Shown here: positions 8,943 to 19,559 of the stretch, piece after piece
Numbering within the stretch: the first letter of the stretch is position 1
Layout: every line of letters begins with the position of its first letter
From: Brasenia schreberi
Lineage: Eukaryota; Streptophyta; Magnoliopsida; Nymphaeales; Cabombaceae
Reading direction: 5' to 3'
DNA: 64,000 nt
NCBI GenBank assembly: GCA_036023115.1
Contig: JAYKKT010000037.1
Location: 2,658,501 to 2,722,500, forward strand
The notes under the pieces: generated by a model
Database searches by the model: none
What the model was told of the DNA's origin: nothing
What the model saw: the letters and a program-made list of their open reading frames with translations, nothing else
Made by a program: the position numbers and the translations under genes

Positions 8943-11110
8943 GATCCGAGTAACATCGGCAAGTTAAAAACATACGAGTCTCCTGTTAAAGACATCCAAT
9001 CAAGGGGAGAGTTCGTACCCAAGTGTTTATTTATGGTTAATTTCTGGATGAAGCCAGCTTTAACAAAATCTTACTTTACAAAGTGAATTGCTGATTATAG
9101 ATCACCACCAATCCAGTTGGGGATCGACATTGTGGTAGGGCAGCCCCATCCAAAATTCTGAAATTTTTTAAAGATTTTCAAAAGAATTTGAAATTTTTTA
9201 AGCCTACCGTAACCGAACATAATGTTCGCCTCACCCGAAACAAGTTTTTGGATTCACCACCACCACCAATGATATATTAAATGTTTTAAGAGGGATACCT
9301 CAATTTTGAATTTGAGGTGCCCCGCTAGCCTTGCGAAGATTTTGATCTTTTGGGATCGAACAAGCCCTTCCTCAGCTCCTGCTGTCTTCATTGCATTTAT
9401 CTTTAATTTACAGTTGATTTGTTAGAGGAACTGTCTTATTGAGATAATGGCTGGTAAAGGAGCCAAAGGAACCCACCATGGGCAGCTCGTGTTTGGCTCG
9501 TTCCCTACACGAGTTAGCTCGTAAACAATTTGTAATTGAGCATGCTTGTGAGCTGTTCATAGATGAGGCTATTTGAAACAAAACGAGCCCAGTTCAAGCT
9601 CAGTTGAACTCATCTATGCTTGTTTGAGCTCCCCTAGACTCGTGTTTTAAGCTAGTTTGCTTTAGCTCTTGTTCAACATAGATGCATTCCACCCCTAAGT
9701 GATCTACCATTGAAAAACCAAGCATTACAAAGAAGGTTCAGAAGAGTATACAAGCTTGTTTACCCAACAAACGATTTGAAAAGAACTCTTCTTTTCTGGC
9801 AAGCTTCCAAGAACCGAGCCGAGCTGAACACACGCACTATCATGTTCAGATCAATTAAGATTACAATCAATGAACATGAACGAGCTGGGGATGAGCCAAA
9901 GCAAGCCGATTCATGAGCAGCTTACACTATCCCTAGCTGCTTGAGAATCCGTTCGTCTGTTTTCTGCAGATATTTGATAAAAATCCTTCCAAATTAAAGA
10001 TGCTTCACCGGAAAAAAGAAACCCTAAATTAAGATAACAGCACAGTGGATTGTTAAATTGTTTATGTATATTATTGGTGTGCAATGGAACTCTTTTTCAA
10101 GACTATAAGAAATTCTGGTGCTGGTATAAAAGATAATAATAACGAAGATGACAACTTACCTAACACCTTCAGACCAATTTGTGACGCACACGGATTGCTT
10201 TGGTTAGGTCTCTAACTCAACTGCACGTCGAGAACTCTGTGACGTCAAAGCAAATATTTTATCCTTATTTGTTATGCGCTCACACAAAGGGCTCGAAACT
10301 TTTGACAGCGACGAGGCATCTACTGTAACCTTTATCTGGTGTTGCGATGCTTCTTCGTATTGTTATTACTATTATTAGTTTTTCTTATTTTGCCGGCGAC
10401 TGAAAATTGAGAGTTTGGTAGATGGTATCCTGGTTGAACAAGATATATACCCGAAGGTCAACGCTTCTTCAAGGTTTCCAGAGCTAAAAAAGGGTTGGAA
10501 GTTCGACTGCTTCCTGCGTGAGGTTTAGATGGTCAACGTGAATGGTGGAAAGGCTCGATCTGCACCCCAAGATATTGTCAGCCGATTGGTGCTCTTTTAT
10601 ATGCTTGTTTTAGTTTCTAATCTAAACTTCAAGTCTCTTTCTCTCTCTCACACAGATATCGATCGAGCTGTCTACCTATATATATCTACCTATATATATA
10701 CAGACATACTCCGTTTTGGCTTTTTCAAAACGAATTATTTAACTAAGACATCTTGTCATCATAATTAGGGTGATGAATTTAGAAATTCAGCATAAGAAAT
10801 ATGACAGAAGAGCTGCACGTTTGTGACTAAAATCACGAACCGGGTTTCAAAATTATTGTTGAAAGGCTCAACCATTATCTTGATTGAGATGGAGCAGCAA
10901 AACAAATTTAAATGACTTATTTGGAGAGTACCGACTATATGAATACAATCCCAACAACTTAGAACATATAGAAAATGAAAGGAAAACAAAAAATGGGAAA
11001 AGATGATGCCTCCATCATTAGTCGCCTGATGTTGACAGGTACTGGGTTCAAATCTACCCTTGTGGATTGCATAGAGCTTTGATTTCCTCGCACATATTCA
11101 ATTTCTTCTT
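8943..11110. other. Intergenic with dispersed repeat pieces
   Basis: 9145-9266 is a repeat that recurs at 53037-53152 (CATCCAAAATT...GGATTCACCACCACC type). 9470-9680 is rich in AGCTCGTTTGAGCTCG-like motifs, common in plant MITE or Helitron remnants. TGACGTCA-like (TGACGTCAAAG) occurs at about 10240. CTCTCTCTCTC and TATATATAC tracts lie around 10640-10700. No gene was recognised; open frames such as plus 9710-9916 and 10529-10768 match nothing known to me. Confidence 0.5.
9145..9266 (+). repeat. Dispersed repeat, copy 1 of 2
   Basis: It shares CATCCAAAATT, an A/T-rich GAAATTTTTTAAA core, CGCCTCACC and TTTTGGATTCACCACCAC in the same order with 53037-53152. It is probably a fragment of a common plant repeat. 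The type is not determined. Confidence 0.5.
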
Positions 11111-11113
11111 CTG

Positions 11114-11119
11114 TATATA
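11114..11119 (+). promoter_or_regulatory. Candidate TATA box of the small gene at 11223
   Basis: TATATA (CTGTATATAGACCC) lies about 105 bp before the ATG. It is followed by C-rich sequence and a CT run (CATCTCTCTCTCTCTC, about 11189-11206), a typical plant 5' UTR pattern. Confidence 0.5.
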
Positions 11120-11222
11120 GACCCTTTCCCCCACCCACATCTTTAGCGTCAACCAAGCATTAGAGTTACTTTCTGACTTCACCAAACTCATCTCTCTCTC
11201 TCTCTCTGATCCAATTTCGTCC

Positions 11223-11495
11223 ATGGAAGGCCTTATTCCTTACCTCTATAGAGCCATTATGCAGTCCAGAAACGGTGGTTATGTCTCTGGTGCTCTTACT
11301 GCATCATGGTTCGCCGAGTCTCCTTCAGCCTCGTACATGAGACTCCCTGGCGATTCTGGCAGGTTCCAGATAGAAAACTCACTTCCTCGTGAAATTGCCT
11401 TGTCAACGTCCTCAGCCACCACTAGAACCACAACCACGGTGCAATCCCCTGTTCGTCGTCCTGCTTCTCGCCGGCCAACCGTCTCTGGCTACTAG
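11223..11495 (+). CDS. Small plant protein of unknown function (90 aa, MEGLIPYLYRAI type)
   Basis: The ATG is in good context (CCATGG) directly after a CT-rich leader and about 105 bp below a TATA box. The 90-residue product starts MEGLIPYLYRAIMQSRNGG, has a SPSASYMRLPGDSGRF block in the middle and a Ser/Thr/Arg/Pro-rich tail. I recall plant-specific small proteins with this MEGLIPxxYxAI start and SPSASYMRLPGDSGRFQ block; none has a function I can name. There is no signal peptide, membrane segment or catalytic motif. The stop TAG is followed at once by GTGAGG, and a good acceptor (TTGAGTTGTAG) lies at about 11654-11664, so an intron in the 3' UTR is possible. Composition is more balanced than in the flanking repeats. 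It is probably a real gene. Confidence 0.75.
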   Translation: MEGLIPYLYRAIMQSRNGGYVSGALTASWFAESPSASYMRLPGDSGRFQIENSLPREIALSTSSATTRTTTTVQSPVRRPASRRPTVSGY

Positions 11496-12508
11496 GTGAG
11501 GCACCCGAATGGGCTAAACCACTGTCTTGCTTCGGTTCAGTTCCATGGAGTTGTGAATAATAATTCTATGGGTTGCCAAAGGGTGCCCTTGTCCAAGCCA
11601 AGTGTAATTGTCCTTTCTTCCAGTTAAATCTTATTTGTATATAAGAACTGTTCTTGAGTTGTAGGAACAGGAAGAAGTTCCTGTTCTGTTTAAAGCGTTG
11701 GCGTGAAGCTCTAGAGTTGGAAGTTCTAATTCGAGACTGTGCTGTGAGGTATTTTAGGACTCATTTGTGGAACTTGAATGTTTCATCTATGTGTTCAATT
11801 GAAAATGAATTTAATCTTATGGTTTTCAGCTTATTTCCAGAGGATTGTCATGGTGGTTGGACTTGTTACTATTCTAATTTGCCTCAATCGACTTCATTCT
11901 CTTAGCTAGTTTCAATGTGCTTGGCTGAGGGCCCGTGGCTGTTTTGCAATGCCATCCAAAGTAAATCAAGCTTTCCCTTATAGCAAGTGGTGTTGGTTAC
12001 ATGGATTATTAGTTGCCATTTGTTCCCTATCTTGCATCATTTAATTCTTAAGAAAGTAAGATCAACATTAATTTTTTATTTTTAATGCTTCTCAGCCCTT
12101 CTACAACTTCTTTAACCTCTTTTTAAAGTGTTTTCCATCTAATTCTTCACTCTTTCACAAAACTCCGACCAACAACTCCCAAGTTCTTAAAGATGCGAGA
12201 TCCTTCAGCTGGCCTCTTCAATTGTACAAACTGCCGTATTGAAAACTTTCTGAGTTCTTGCAATGGAATTCAGGTGTCGCGATATCTCAAAATCTCATCA
12301 TACGAAGTGCTCTTTTGTTTCTTTCTTTTAGTTACAAAGGGAGGACAAGCCTTAACAGATCTCAGAGCCGAACTCCGCACCAGCAGCAAGGGCCTCATGG
12401 AACCCTGCTACATGAGCTAACTCTCTGAGTAAAGTCCTTTTGCATATTAGACGCCATAGATGCACTGAAATTGTAGTAATATGTGGTTCCGATAAAAGAG
12501 ATCATCTC

Positions 12509-12511
<3 letters not shown>

Positions 12512-12555
<44 letters not shown>

Positions 12556-12556
12556 A
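12512..12556 (+). repeat. (GA)n microsatellite with terminal G run
   Basis: About 17 GA units are followed by an uninterrupted run of about ten G. Confidence 0.95.
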
Positions 12557-13287
12557 TCTGACTAAGAGATCCAAATGCATTGATTTGTGATGATTAATCT
12601 CGCATTACTTCTAGCTATCTATTCATATTCTATGTCCAAATCGTGCTCATTTTTCATGGCTGTGATCTGAACGTATGCATCTAAATCTGTTTACAATCAG
12701 GAAAAGCAACCAATTAATCTGATCTGCTAATAGTAAATGCTATAGTGAAAATCATTATAGTAAATGATACCCATGAAAAATACTGGCCTTATTTGATTAA
12801 TTTGTATGCTTGTGCCCACATCATCCTGAATAAAAGCGTACCAACTTCTTTTTCTAATATTAAACATTGCTTAACTCGATATGCTACATCCTTTTGAGCA
12901 TCGCTGTATTCACATTTTCTAATTAAGCAGAAAGCCATTCTTCTAGAAACCCTTAGTTTATTGCGAGTTATACACAAAGATTCATGGGATGATGCATAAA
13001 AAGATAATATGCAAAGGACACAAATATGACGTGGAGGAGAATATTATTTTTTTCTACATGCTTTCAGATACCTATTTGTTATAATTTAGAGTATTTGTAG
13101 ATTGGGACATTGCTAACCTGTGATGTTTGAAGTTTCTGAAATGAAGACCATGGATTGTAAATCGATAAGATCACAATTATGTGTCGTCGAGGGTGAGTGG
13201 GCAGAATTTGCTCATGTCTATCACTTTACAACTTGCTCTCGAGTAACTGTTTGTACATCTCTTTTGGATGAACATCTCTGTACCTAA

Positions 13288-13600
13288 TTCATGCAGGCCT
13301 AACTGGTTCAAGGCAAATCGGGACCAGTGGCTTCAAGCTGCTGATTCCGGTACCTGGAATCCCAACCAGATCCTCTGGTTCTGGTCCTATCCTACGGTGA
13401 TTCTGGTTCCACTTCCGTGTCTAAGTTCTGGTTTCATTAGAAAAGAACATGCATTAAGATTTTGGAACTGGAAGCAAGATATGATTTAGAGCTGCTGGTT
13501 TCAATTCAGTTATTGAGGAGGTTTCTGGTTTCATTCCGGTTCCTCCACTAACAGTCCCGGTCCTGGTTGCAGCGTTGGGCCAGCTCTAGGCCGGCCACCT
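13288..13600 (+). repeat. GGTTCTGGTTCC-rich dispersed repeat, copy 1 of 3
   Basis: TTCTGGTT, TTCCGGT and CCGGTTCC recur many times. The same composition recurs at 34310-34430 and 52085-52325. It resembles the low-complexity interior found in some plant MITEs. No terminal repeats were identified. Confidence 0.4.
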
Positions 13601-13681
13601 CTAATGTCGTGGACTTCTCTAAGGGTGTCCATTCCACTGGGCCACTCCGACCCATGCCCCAATGTTCATCAACCGAACCTT

Positions 13682-13687
<6 letters not shown>

Positions 13688-13735
<48 letters not shown>
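13688..13735 (+). repeat. (TA)n(GA)n microsatellite
   Basis: About 15 TA units run directly into about nine GA units. Confidence 0.95.
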
Positions 13736-14373
13736 AACTCGAATATGGTAGTAAATTCAAACAAATATCGACCATCCATCTTCGATGATGGAGGGTAAGG
13801 TGTTTGCTTCACCTAAATTATGGAAAAGAGAAGGTAACTTCATCTCATTTGGACATTTTCCTTAAAGCCAACACAAAAGAAAAAATACAGAATGTGGGTT
13901 TTGTAATTTTCTAAGTCCCGCTTTGACTTTGCCTCTTATCAATAAGTTTCCTAGAACACCATTGACCAAAACCACTCGATGAGTCCACTGCCAGTGTTGT
14001 CTAATTGGATGATAAGAAGAGCGGGTTCACAGAACATGCTTATGAACCACCCTGATCCGAGAAAATATAAGTTGGAAAAGTAACATTTTATAATATGTTA
14101 CTAAATTAACTGTGTGGACCTAAATTGGAAATCCATGTCAAATTCAAAGTCTCTCAGAACAACAACAATTTTCCTCACATAATTCCAAATTATAATTACG
14201 TTGATCAAGATTGGGACCCATGTCAAATCCAAGTTTGGTATATATCCTCATCTATCAAGCCTACGTATTGTATTTAAGACTTCCAAAGGGCAGATTCTGG
14301 GGGGCGAAGCCGCGAAGGGTGTCACCGATAGGGTGACCATCCGTGGTCGCCACAGCATTACTCAAAAACATAA

Positions 14374-14506
14374 CGAAATCACGGGCTGGACTCGGTGCAG
14401 ATCCATGTAAGTCCTGGTTCGCAGACCATCTTTTAACATGCCAGTACTCAAATCCGATGGATCTGCGAACCTGGACTTACATGGATCTGCGAAATCACGG
14501 GCTGGA
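14374..14506. repeat. Compound repeat: 29-bp inverted arms inside a 17-bp direct repeat
   Basis: Arms 14397-14425 (GCAGATCCATGTAAGTCCTGG...) and 14462-14490 (...CATGGATCTGC) are reverse complements with one mismatch over 29 bp, separated by 36 bp. The sequence CGAAATCACGGGCTGGA occurs as a direct repeat at 14374-14390 and 14490-14506. GGATCTGCGAA also occurs twice, about 22 bp apart. The whole could fold into a long hairpin. Confidence 0.85.
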
Positions 14507-14849
14507 TATCGTTTCATGCCGATATATTGGCTGTTTCATTCTATATACACGATACCCCTTAAACTGTGCCAGAATATTAACATGCAAACTCTCTTTTGTG
14601 AAATTGCTCATCTTTGTGCGTATTTTACCTGCTTCTATAATTGTGAGTTATCACATGAATAGATAGCTAATCCTGTAAAATAAAACTCTAGATTTTAAAG
14701 GTATGATCTAGAGAAGGCACATTTTACCATTTGATAATTAAAAGTATGCAAATTCAGGGCGTTTCCTGTTCTCGCAGAGCTGCTTGCTGAGTCATTTGTG
14801 TCCAACCTTACAAGGGTCGCCATTGGCATTAATGAAGCTTGAACCATCC

Positions 14850-15599
14850 AAGTGGCAACAACAGCAACAACAACTAAGCCTTTTCCCATACTAGATTGGG
14901 TCGGCTACATAGATTCTTTGTGTCCACAAAGTCCTATCATGTGCCATGTTAGCAATTAACTCACAATAAGCTATATCGTTCTTTATTGTTTCTTTCAAAC
15001 ACTTTTGTGGTCATCCTCTACCTCTTTTAAGACTTTCAATATCTAGTTTTTCATACCTTCTTACAGGTTCTTCTTTTGATCTTCTTTCTATATGTCCAAA
15101 CCACCTTAAATGACATTCTCTCATTTTATCCTCTATTGGTACTACACATAATTTATTTCTAATAACCTCATTATGTATCTGGTCTTTCTTGTATGACCAC
15201 TCATCCATCTCAATATCTTCATTTATGTGAATCACATCTTTTGTACATGTTGATGATTAACTGCACAATACTCAGAACCATAAAACATGGCAGGTCTAAT
15301 TGCTTCTTTATAATATTTACCTTTTAACTTTAATGGTATCTTCTTATTACAAAGAATACTTGATGCTCCTCTCCATTTTAACTAACCAGCATTAATTCTA
15401 TGCGTAACATCTCCATCAATTCTTCAATCACTCTGAAAAATTGACCCTAGGTATTTAAAACTTTTCTTTTGGGGATGCAATGTGTGGCAATTTTAATTTC
15501 TATGTCCTCTGAAGTAACCAAATGATCAAACTTACATTCCATATATTTTGTGTTAATTCTACTAAGTCAAAAGTTTTTACTTTCTAATATTTCTCTCCA
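14850..15599 (-). mobile_element. RTE LINE copy A, 3' part (interrupted by copy B)
   Basis: On the minus strand this ends in the family's TAAGCCTTTTCCCATACTAG block (as seen on plus) and a (GTT)n-type tail at about 14853-14870. It carries the C-terminal RT region (WFGHIERRSKEEPVRRYEKL at 15011-15235). It stops at 15599 exactly where copy B begins, and the missing continuation (TTTCTCTCCATAGTTTC...) resumes at 18721, so copy A was split by copy B. Confidence 0.85.
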
Positions 15600-15627
15600 A
15601 ACAACAACAACTAAGCCTTTTTCCACA

Positions 15628-16764
15628 CTAGACGGGGTCGGCTATATGGATTCTTTGTTTCCACTGAGCTCTATCATATGCCATGTCAACAGTTAACTCA
15701 CAGTAAGCTAGATCATTCTTTATTGTTTCTTTCCAACACTTTTGTGGTCGTCCTCTACCTCTTTTAATACTTTTTAAATTTAGTTTTTCATACCTTCTTA
15801 TAGGTTCTTCTTCTGATCTTCTTTCTATATGTCCAAACCATCTTAAACGATATTCTCTTATTTTATTCTCTATTGATGCCACTCCTAATTTGTTTCTAAT
15901 AACCTCATTATGTATACGGTCTTTTCTTGTATGACCGCTCATCCATCTCAACATCTTCATTTCTGTCACAGACATCTTTTGTATATGTTGATGATTAATT
16001 GCCCAACACTCAGAACCATAAAACATGGCGGGCCTAATTGCTGCTCTATAATATTTAACTTTTAACTTTAATGGTATCTTCTTATCACAAAGAATACCTG
16101 ATGCTCCTCTCCATTTTAACCAACGAGCATTAATTCTATGCGTAACATCTCCATCTATTCTTCCATCACTCTGAAAAATTGACCCTAGGTATTTAAAACT
16201 TTCCTTTTGGGAGATGCAATGTGTGCCAATTTTAATTTTTATGTCCTCTAAAGTAACCAAATGATCAAACTTACATTGCATATATTCTGTCTTTCTTCTA
16301 CTAAGTCGGAGGCCTTTGCTTTCTAATGTTTCTCTCCCTAGTTCCAATTTTCTATTAACTTTTTCCTTAGACTCCTCCACTAATACAATATCATCTGCAA
16401 ATAACATACACCAAGGTACTTCATCTTGAATATGTTTTGTTAACTCATCAATCACCATTATAAATAAGTATGGACTTAAAGTTAATCCTTGATGTAACCC
16501 AATATTAACTTCAAAGAAGTCTGTCATTCCTTCATGAGTCTTCACACATATTTTTGCACCATCATATATGTCTCTTATAAGGTTAATGTATGTCAATGGG
16601 ATACCTCTTTTTTCCAAAGTTCTCCAAAGAACCTCTCTCGATACTCTATCATATGCTTTTTCTAGATCAATAAATATCATGTGAAGGTCTTTCTTTTTTG
16701 CTCTAAAATGTTCCATAAGATGTCTCAAAAGGTGAATCGCTTCAACAATAGATCTGCTTGGCAT
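15628..16764 (-). pseudogene. RTE reverse transcriptase, longest surviving open frame (378 aa)
   Basis: The open frame begins within the RT ([20 protein letters not shown], preceded in the same frame by IENQFGF), then [28 protein letters not shown] (motif A with Asp), GLHQGLTLSPYLFIMVIDEL (motif B), and CMLFADDIVLVEES (FADD catalytic box, about 16382-16423). It runs into FKYLGSIFQSDGRID, the AAIRPAMFYGSECWAI block and the WFGHIERRS...GRGRPQKCWKETI C-terminus. A one-base deletion near 16784 cuts it from its upstream part (RRLRQV). All RT catalytic aspartates are present, but the polyprotein is broken, so this is a relic. Its product would be a LINE replication enzyme acting by target-primed reverse transcription. 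Confidence 0.88.
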
Positions 16765-17174
16765 GAATCCAAATTGGTTCTCTATTGTACTTATACTTGT
16801 CTTAACCTACGTTCGATAATTCTTTCCCAGAATTTCATAGTATGGCTTATTAACTTGATACCTCGATAATTTGCACAATTTTGAATGTCTCCCTTGTTCT
16901 TATATATGGGTATAAGTGTACTTGCTCTCCATTCCTTGGACATCTTTTAGTTTTTTCATATTTCATTAAATAGTCTTGTGAGCCAAGTGATTCCTATTTC
17001 TCCTAGTATTTTCCAAACTTCTATAGGAATATTATCTGGTCCTACCGATTTACTGCTCTTCATATGTTTAAGAGTCTCTTTGACTTCATTCTTTTGAATA
17101 CGTAGATAGAAATTGTGGTTTATATACTTTTCTGATTTGGCTAACTCTCCTAAGTTAATACTAACATCTTTATT

Positions 17175-18623
17175 TTAATTAAAAAGCTTAGAAAAATAGT
17201 TTTTCCATCTATTTCTTATATCATCATTTGCCACTAGAATTTTTTCATCCTTGTCTTTGATGCATCTAACTGAATTAAGGTCTTTAGTTTTCTTATCTCT
17301 AGCCCTAGCTATCCTAAAAATATCTCTTTCACCCTCTTTTGAGTTGAGTTTTTTTACATAAATCCTCTCAAATTTTAGCTTTTGCTTCACTGACCGCCTT
17401 TTTTGCTTCCTTCTTTGCTTTCTTATAAGCCTCTAAAGTTTCACTAGTTTTCTTAGCATAATGTAATTTGTAGCATGCCCTCTTTGCCTTGATTGTATTT
17501 TGCACTACTTCACTTCTATTTAAATATATCTTCTTTCTCGCTTTTGAGGTTCCACCATTTAGTCTTAATAGCTTGATGCACTCTTTTCTTCTTTGTCTAT
17601 TTTTTTTATTTGTAAATCCATAACTAAAAGTCGATGTTGGGTGGTTAAACTTTCTCATGGAATTACCTTGTAATCTTTACAACACGCTCTATCTTTTTTT
17701 TCTACAATTAAAGTAATCAATTTGTGTTTGTGATAAGCCACTCTTATAAGTAATTAAATGTTCATCTCATTTTTTGAAGATTGTATTGACTATAAAGAGA
17801 TTAAATGCCATAGCAAAATTTAAAATCTCCTTATCTTCCTCATTTATATCCCCAAAACCAAAGTTTTCATGAATACCTTGATATCCTAATGCCTCTTTAC
17901 CAACATGTCAATTTAAGTCTCCTAAACAAATCATCTCCCTTTGAGGAATCCTTTGAATCACCTTATCTAACTCTTTCCAAAAAGTTGTCTTTATACTATC
18001 TTCTAGGCCTACTTGGGGTGCGTAAGTACAAACTATATTCAAAACCTCTACTCCTAACACTAATTTCAATATCATGATTCGGTCACCATATCGTTGTATA
18101 TCTACTATGCTATCCTTTAAATCTTTATTTATGATAATAACAACTCCGTTTTGAGCCTTTTACAGTACCATTATTTAAAACCTATATCCTCTATCTCTTT
18201 TGCTTTTTGTCCAACCCGTTTTGTCTCTTGTAAACATAGAATATGAATCTTTCTCTGAATCATATTATCTACCACCTTCATTAGCTTACTGGATAATGTT
18301 CCGATATTTGAAGAACCAATACGAATCTTATTATTTAGGATTAGCTTCCTTACCCTCCGCATCCGTCTATATTGAAAATACGGAGACCCTCTCTGTAAAT
18401 TATTCACTACATTCGGGTGGCAATGTAGTGGGACTAACTTCTTTACCCACACCCATCCATCATGTGGGAACCCTCTTTGCAATTGATTCACTACATTCGG
18501 GTGAAAATTCAGTGGCCCTTGCTTACTTATCATTGCATTCGGGCTCTGCAGTGCGTTGATAGGCGGGGATGCCCTAAAGCAATGCTCATAATTTGTGTAA
18601 TCCATGGTATAAAAATTCGACAA
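17175..18623 (-). pseudogene. RTE endonuclease and linker region of copy B, frameshifted
   Basis: 18623 to 18171 reads MSNFYTMDYTNYEHC..., an N-terminal extension containing the doubled motif HPNVVNQLQRGFPH / HPNVVNNLQRGSPY, then the start of the endonuclease (RIGSSNIGTLSSKLMKVVDN, HILCLQETKRVGQKAKEIED). Later pieces are 17658-17368 (ARKKIYLNRSEVVQNTIKAK, ACYKLHYAKKTSETLEAYKK) and 17390-17175 (GERDIFRIARARDKKTKDL, IRNRWKNYFSKLF). Two differences from the expected catalytic core can be seen: WN to SN, and the ETKW Trp to Arg. The middle of the endonuclease (17700-18170) is in changing frames. Confidence 0.8.
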
Positions 18624-18720
18624 AGTTTTACGCTGGCTGTCGAAAGCCTAACACAACCCTCCTCCTTTATCCAAGCTTGGGACCGGGAATGCAAGGGTGA
18701 TCCCTTACATGAGCGGAGTT

Positions 18721-18811
18721 CTAATGTTTCTCTCCATAGTTTCAAATTTGTATTAACTTTTTCTTAGACTCCTCCACTAACACAATGTCATTTGCAAATA
18801 ACATACACCAA
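18721..18811 (-). mobile_element. RTE copy A, 5' remainder
   Basis: This continues the RT sequence broken at 15599, through CTCCACTAACACAATGTCATTTGC (the antisense of the FADD region), and stops after AACATACACCA where copy A is 5'-truncated. Adding this to 14850-15599 gives a copy of about 0.84 kb. Confidence 0.8.
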
Positions 18812-19559
18812 AAGATACACAAAAAGCCATCAATAGCTCCTTACAGCATAGGGGAGAAAAAACAGCTGCTTCAACTCCGCATAGATGGAGAGAGGGGAAC
18901 AGATCCTGTAGTAAAAAAAGAAGTGCGATTAAAAGGGCAGATTGGCCCTCCTTGGTAACGGTAGCATATATGAGCCCCTGGTTAAGGACAAGCCTCACTG
19001 AACCCGCCATTAAGATTTGAACCAAGTTTGATCCACATAACTAAATGATTCTACAAAATACAGACTCGTGGCGCTCCTTTGGGTTGCTTTGGAGATTGAA
19101 GTGCTCTAGCAGAGTCCCTCCGGCCCTTTATCTCACTGGAGTTAGAGAGATTTGGTGAGGAAACTGTGAGGTTATTTACAAAATAAATGGTTCTGTAAAT
19201 GGGTGAATAGTTATGTCGATTTAAAGTGAACAGTATCATATGAGTGGTTTGGCACATGAACTAACGGCATATTAAAGAAATTAGCTATTTGAATGCCCAG
19301 GCTTATAAGTTAAAATCCACGATTCGAGCAGCTATTGGCATCCACCGAACAAGGATACTGAAAGACCAAAAACAAGAAGCAAACTGTATTTTCTTTTTTG
19401 AAGAAAACATTTAACAACCAGCTCCAACTATGAAAGATAGTAGTTTATTTGAGCTTCCTTGGATATGCAAGCTACGAACATATGAATTGCCCTCCAAAAT
19501 TTAGAGATTGACTAAATAACGAAGTTAATACATCAGTCAAGCATGGCTCTCTTTTTATA
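18812..19559. other. Spacer between RTE copies and the WAKL pseudogene
   Basis: No gene or repeat was recognised. The last few hundred bases are probably the old 3' flank of the minus-strand WAKL pseudogene. Minus open frames 18777-19025 and 19051-19257 have no recognisable domain. Confidence 0.5.

Larger units (their letters stand above)
11496..14373. other. 3' flank of the small gene and intergenic DNA with microsatellites
   Basis: The first few hundred bases are probably 3' UTR. After that I see a GA tract (12512-12545) followed by a G run, a GGTTC/TTCTGGTT-rich block (13288-13600), and a TA tract joined to a GA tract (13688-13735). Open frames here (for example 12193-12420, 13268-13489 and both strands at 13548-13788) are short, are driven by the microsatellites or match nothing known to me. 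Confidence 0.5.
15600..18720 (-). mobile_element. RTE LINE copy B, nearly full length (3.1 kb), nested in copy A
   Basis: It is flanked by CTAATATTTCTCTCCA (15584-15599) and CTAATGTTTCTCTCCA (18721-18736), a 16-bp TSD with one mismatch. On the minus strand the order is 5' leader (18720 to about 18450), apurinic-type endonuclease (from about 18340, RIGSSNIGTLSSKL and ILCLQETKR), spacer, reverse transcriptase (16764-15628), and a 3' end with (GTT)n tail. A length near 3.1 kb, a single endonuclease-RT protein and a short microsatellite tail rather than poly(A) fit the RTE clade. The endonuclease motif WN has become SN, and there are several frameshifts between 16780 and 18170, so it is inactive. 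Confidence 0.88.

Noticed and set aside
10350..10530. Short plus frame ending KKGWKFDCFLREV as a possible last exon
   Set aside because: No start, weak splice evidence and no recognised homology.
13548..13798. Three overlapping frames on both strands with IYIYIY and RERERE runs
   Set aside because: They are translations of the TA and GA microsatellite, not genes.
18200..18767. Plus-strand frames over the RTE 5' end
   Set aside because: Antisense of the LINE leader and endonuclease start.
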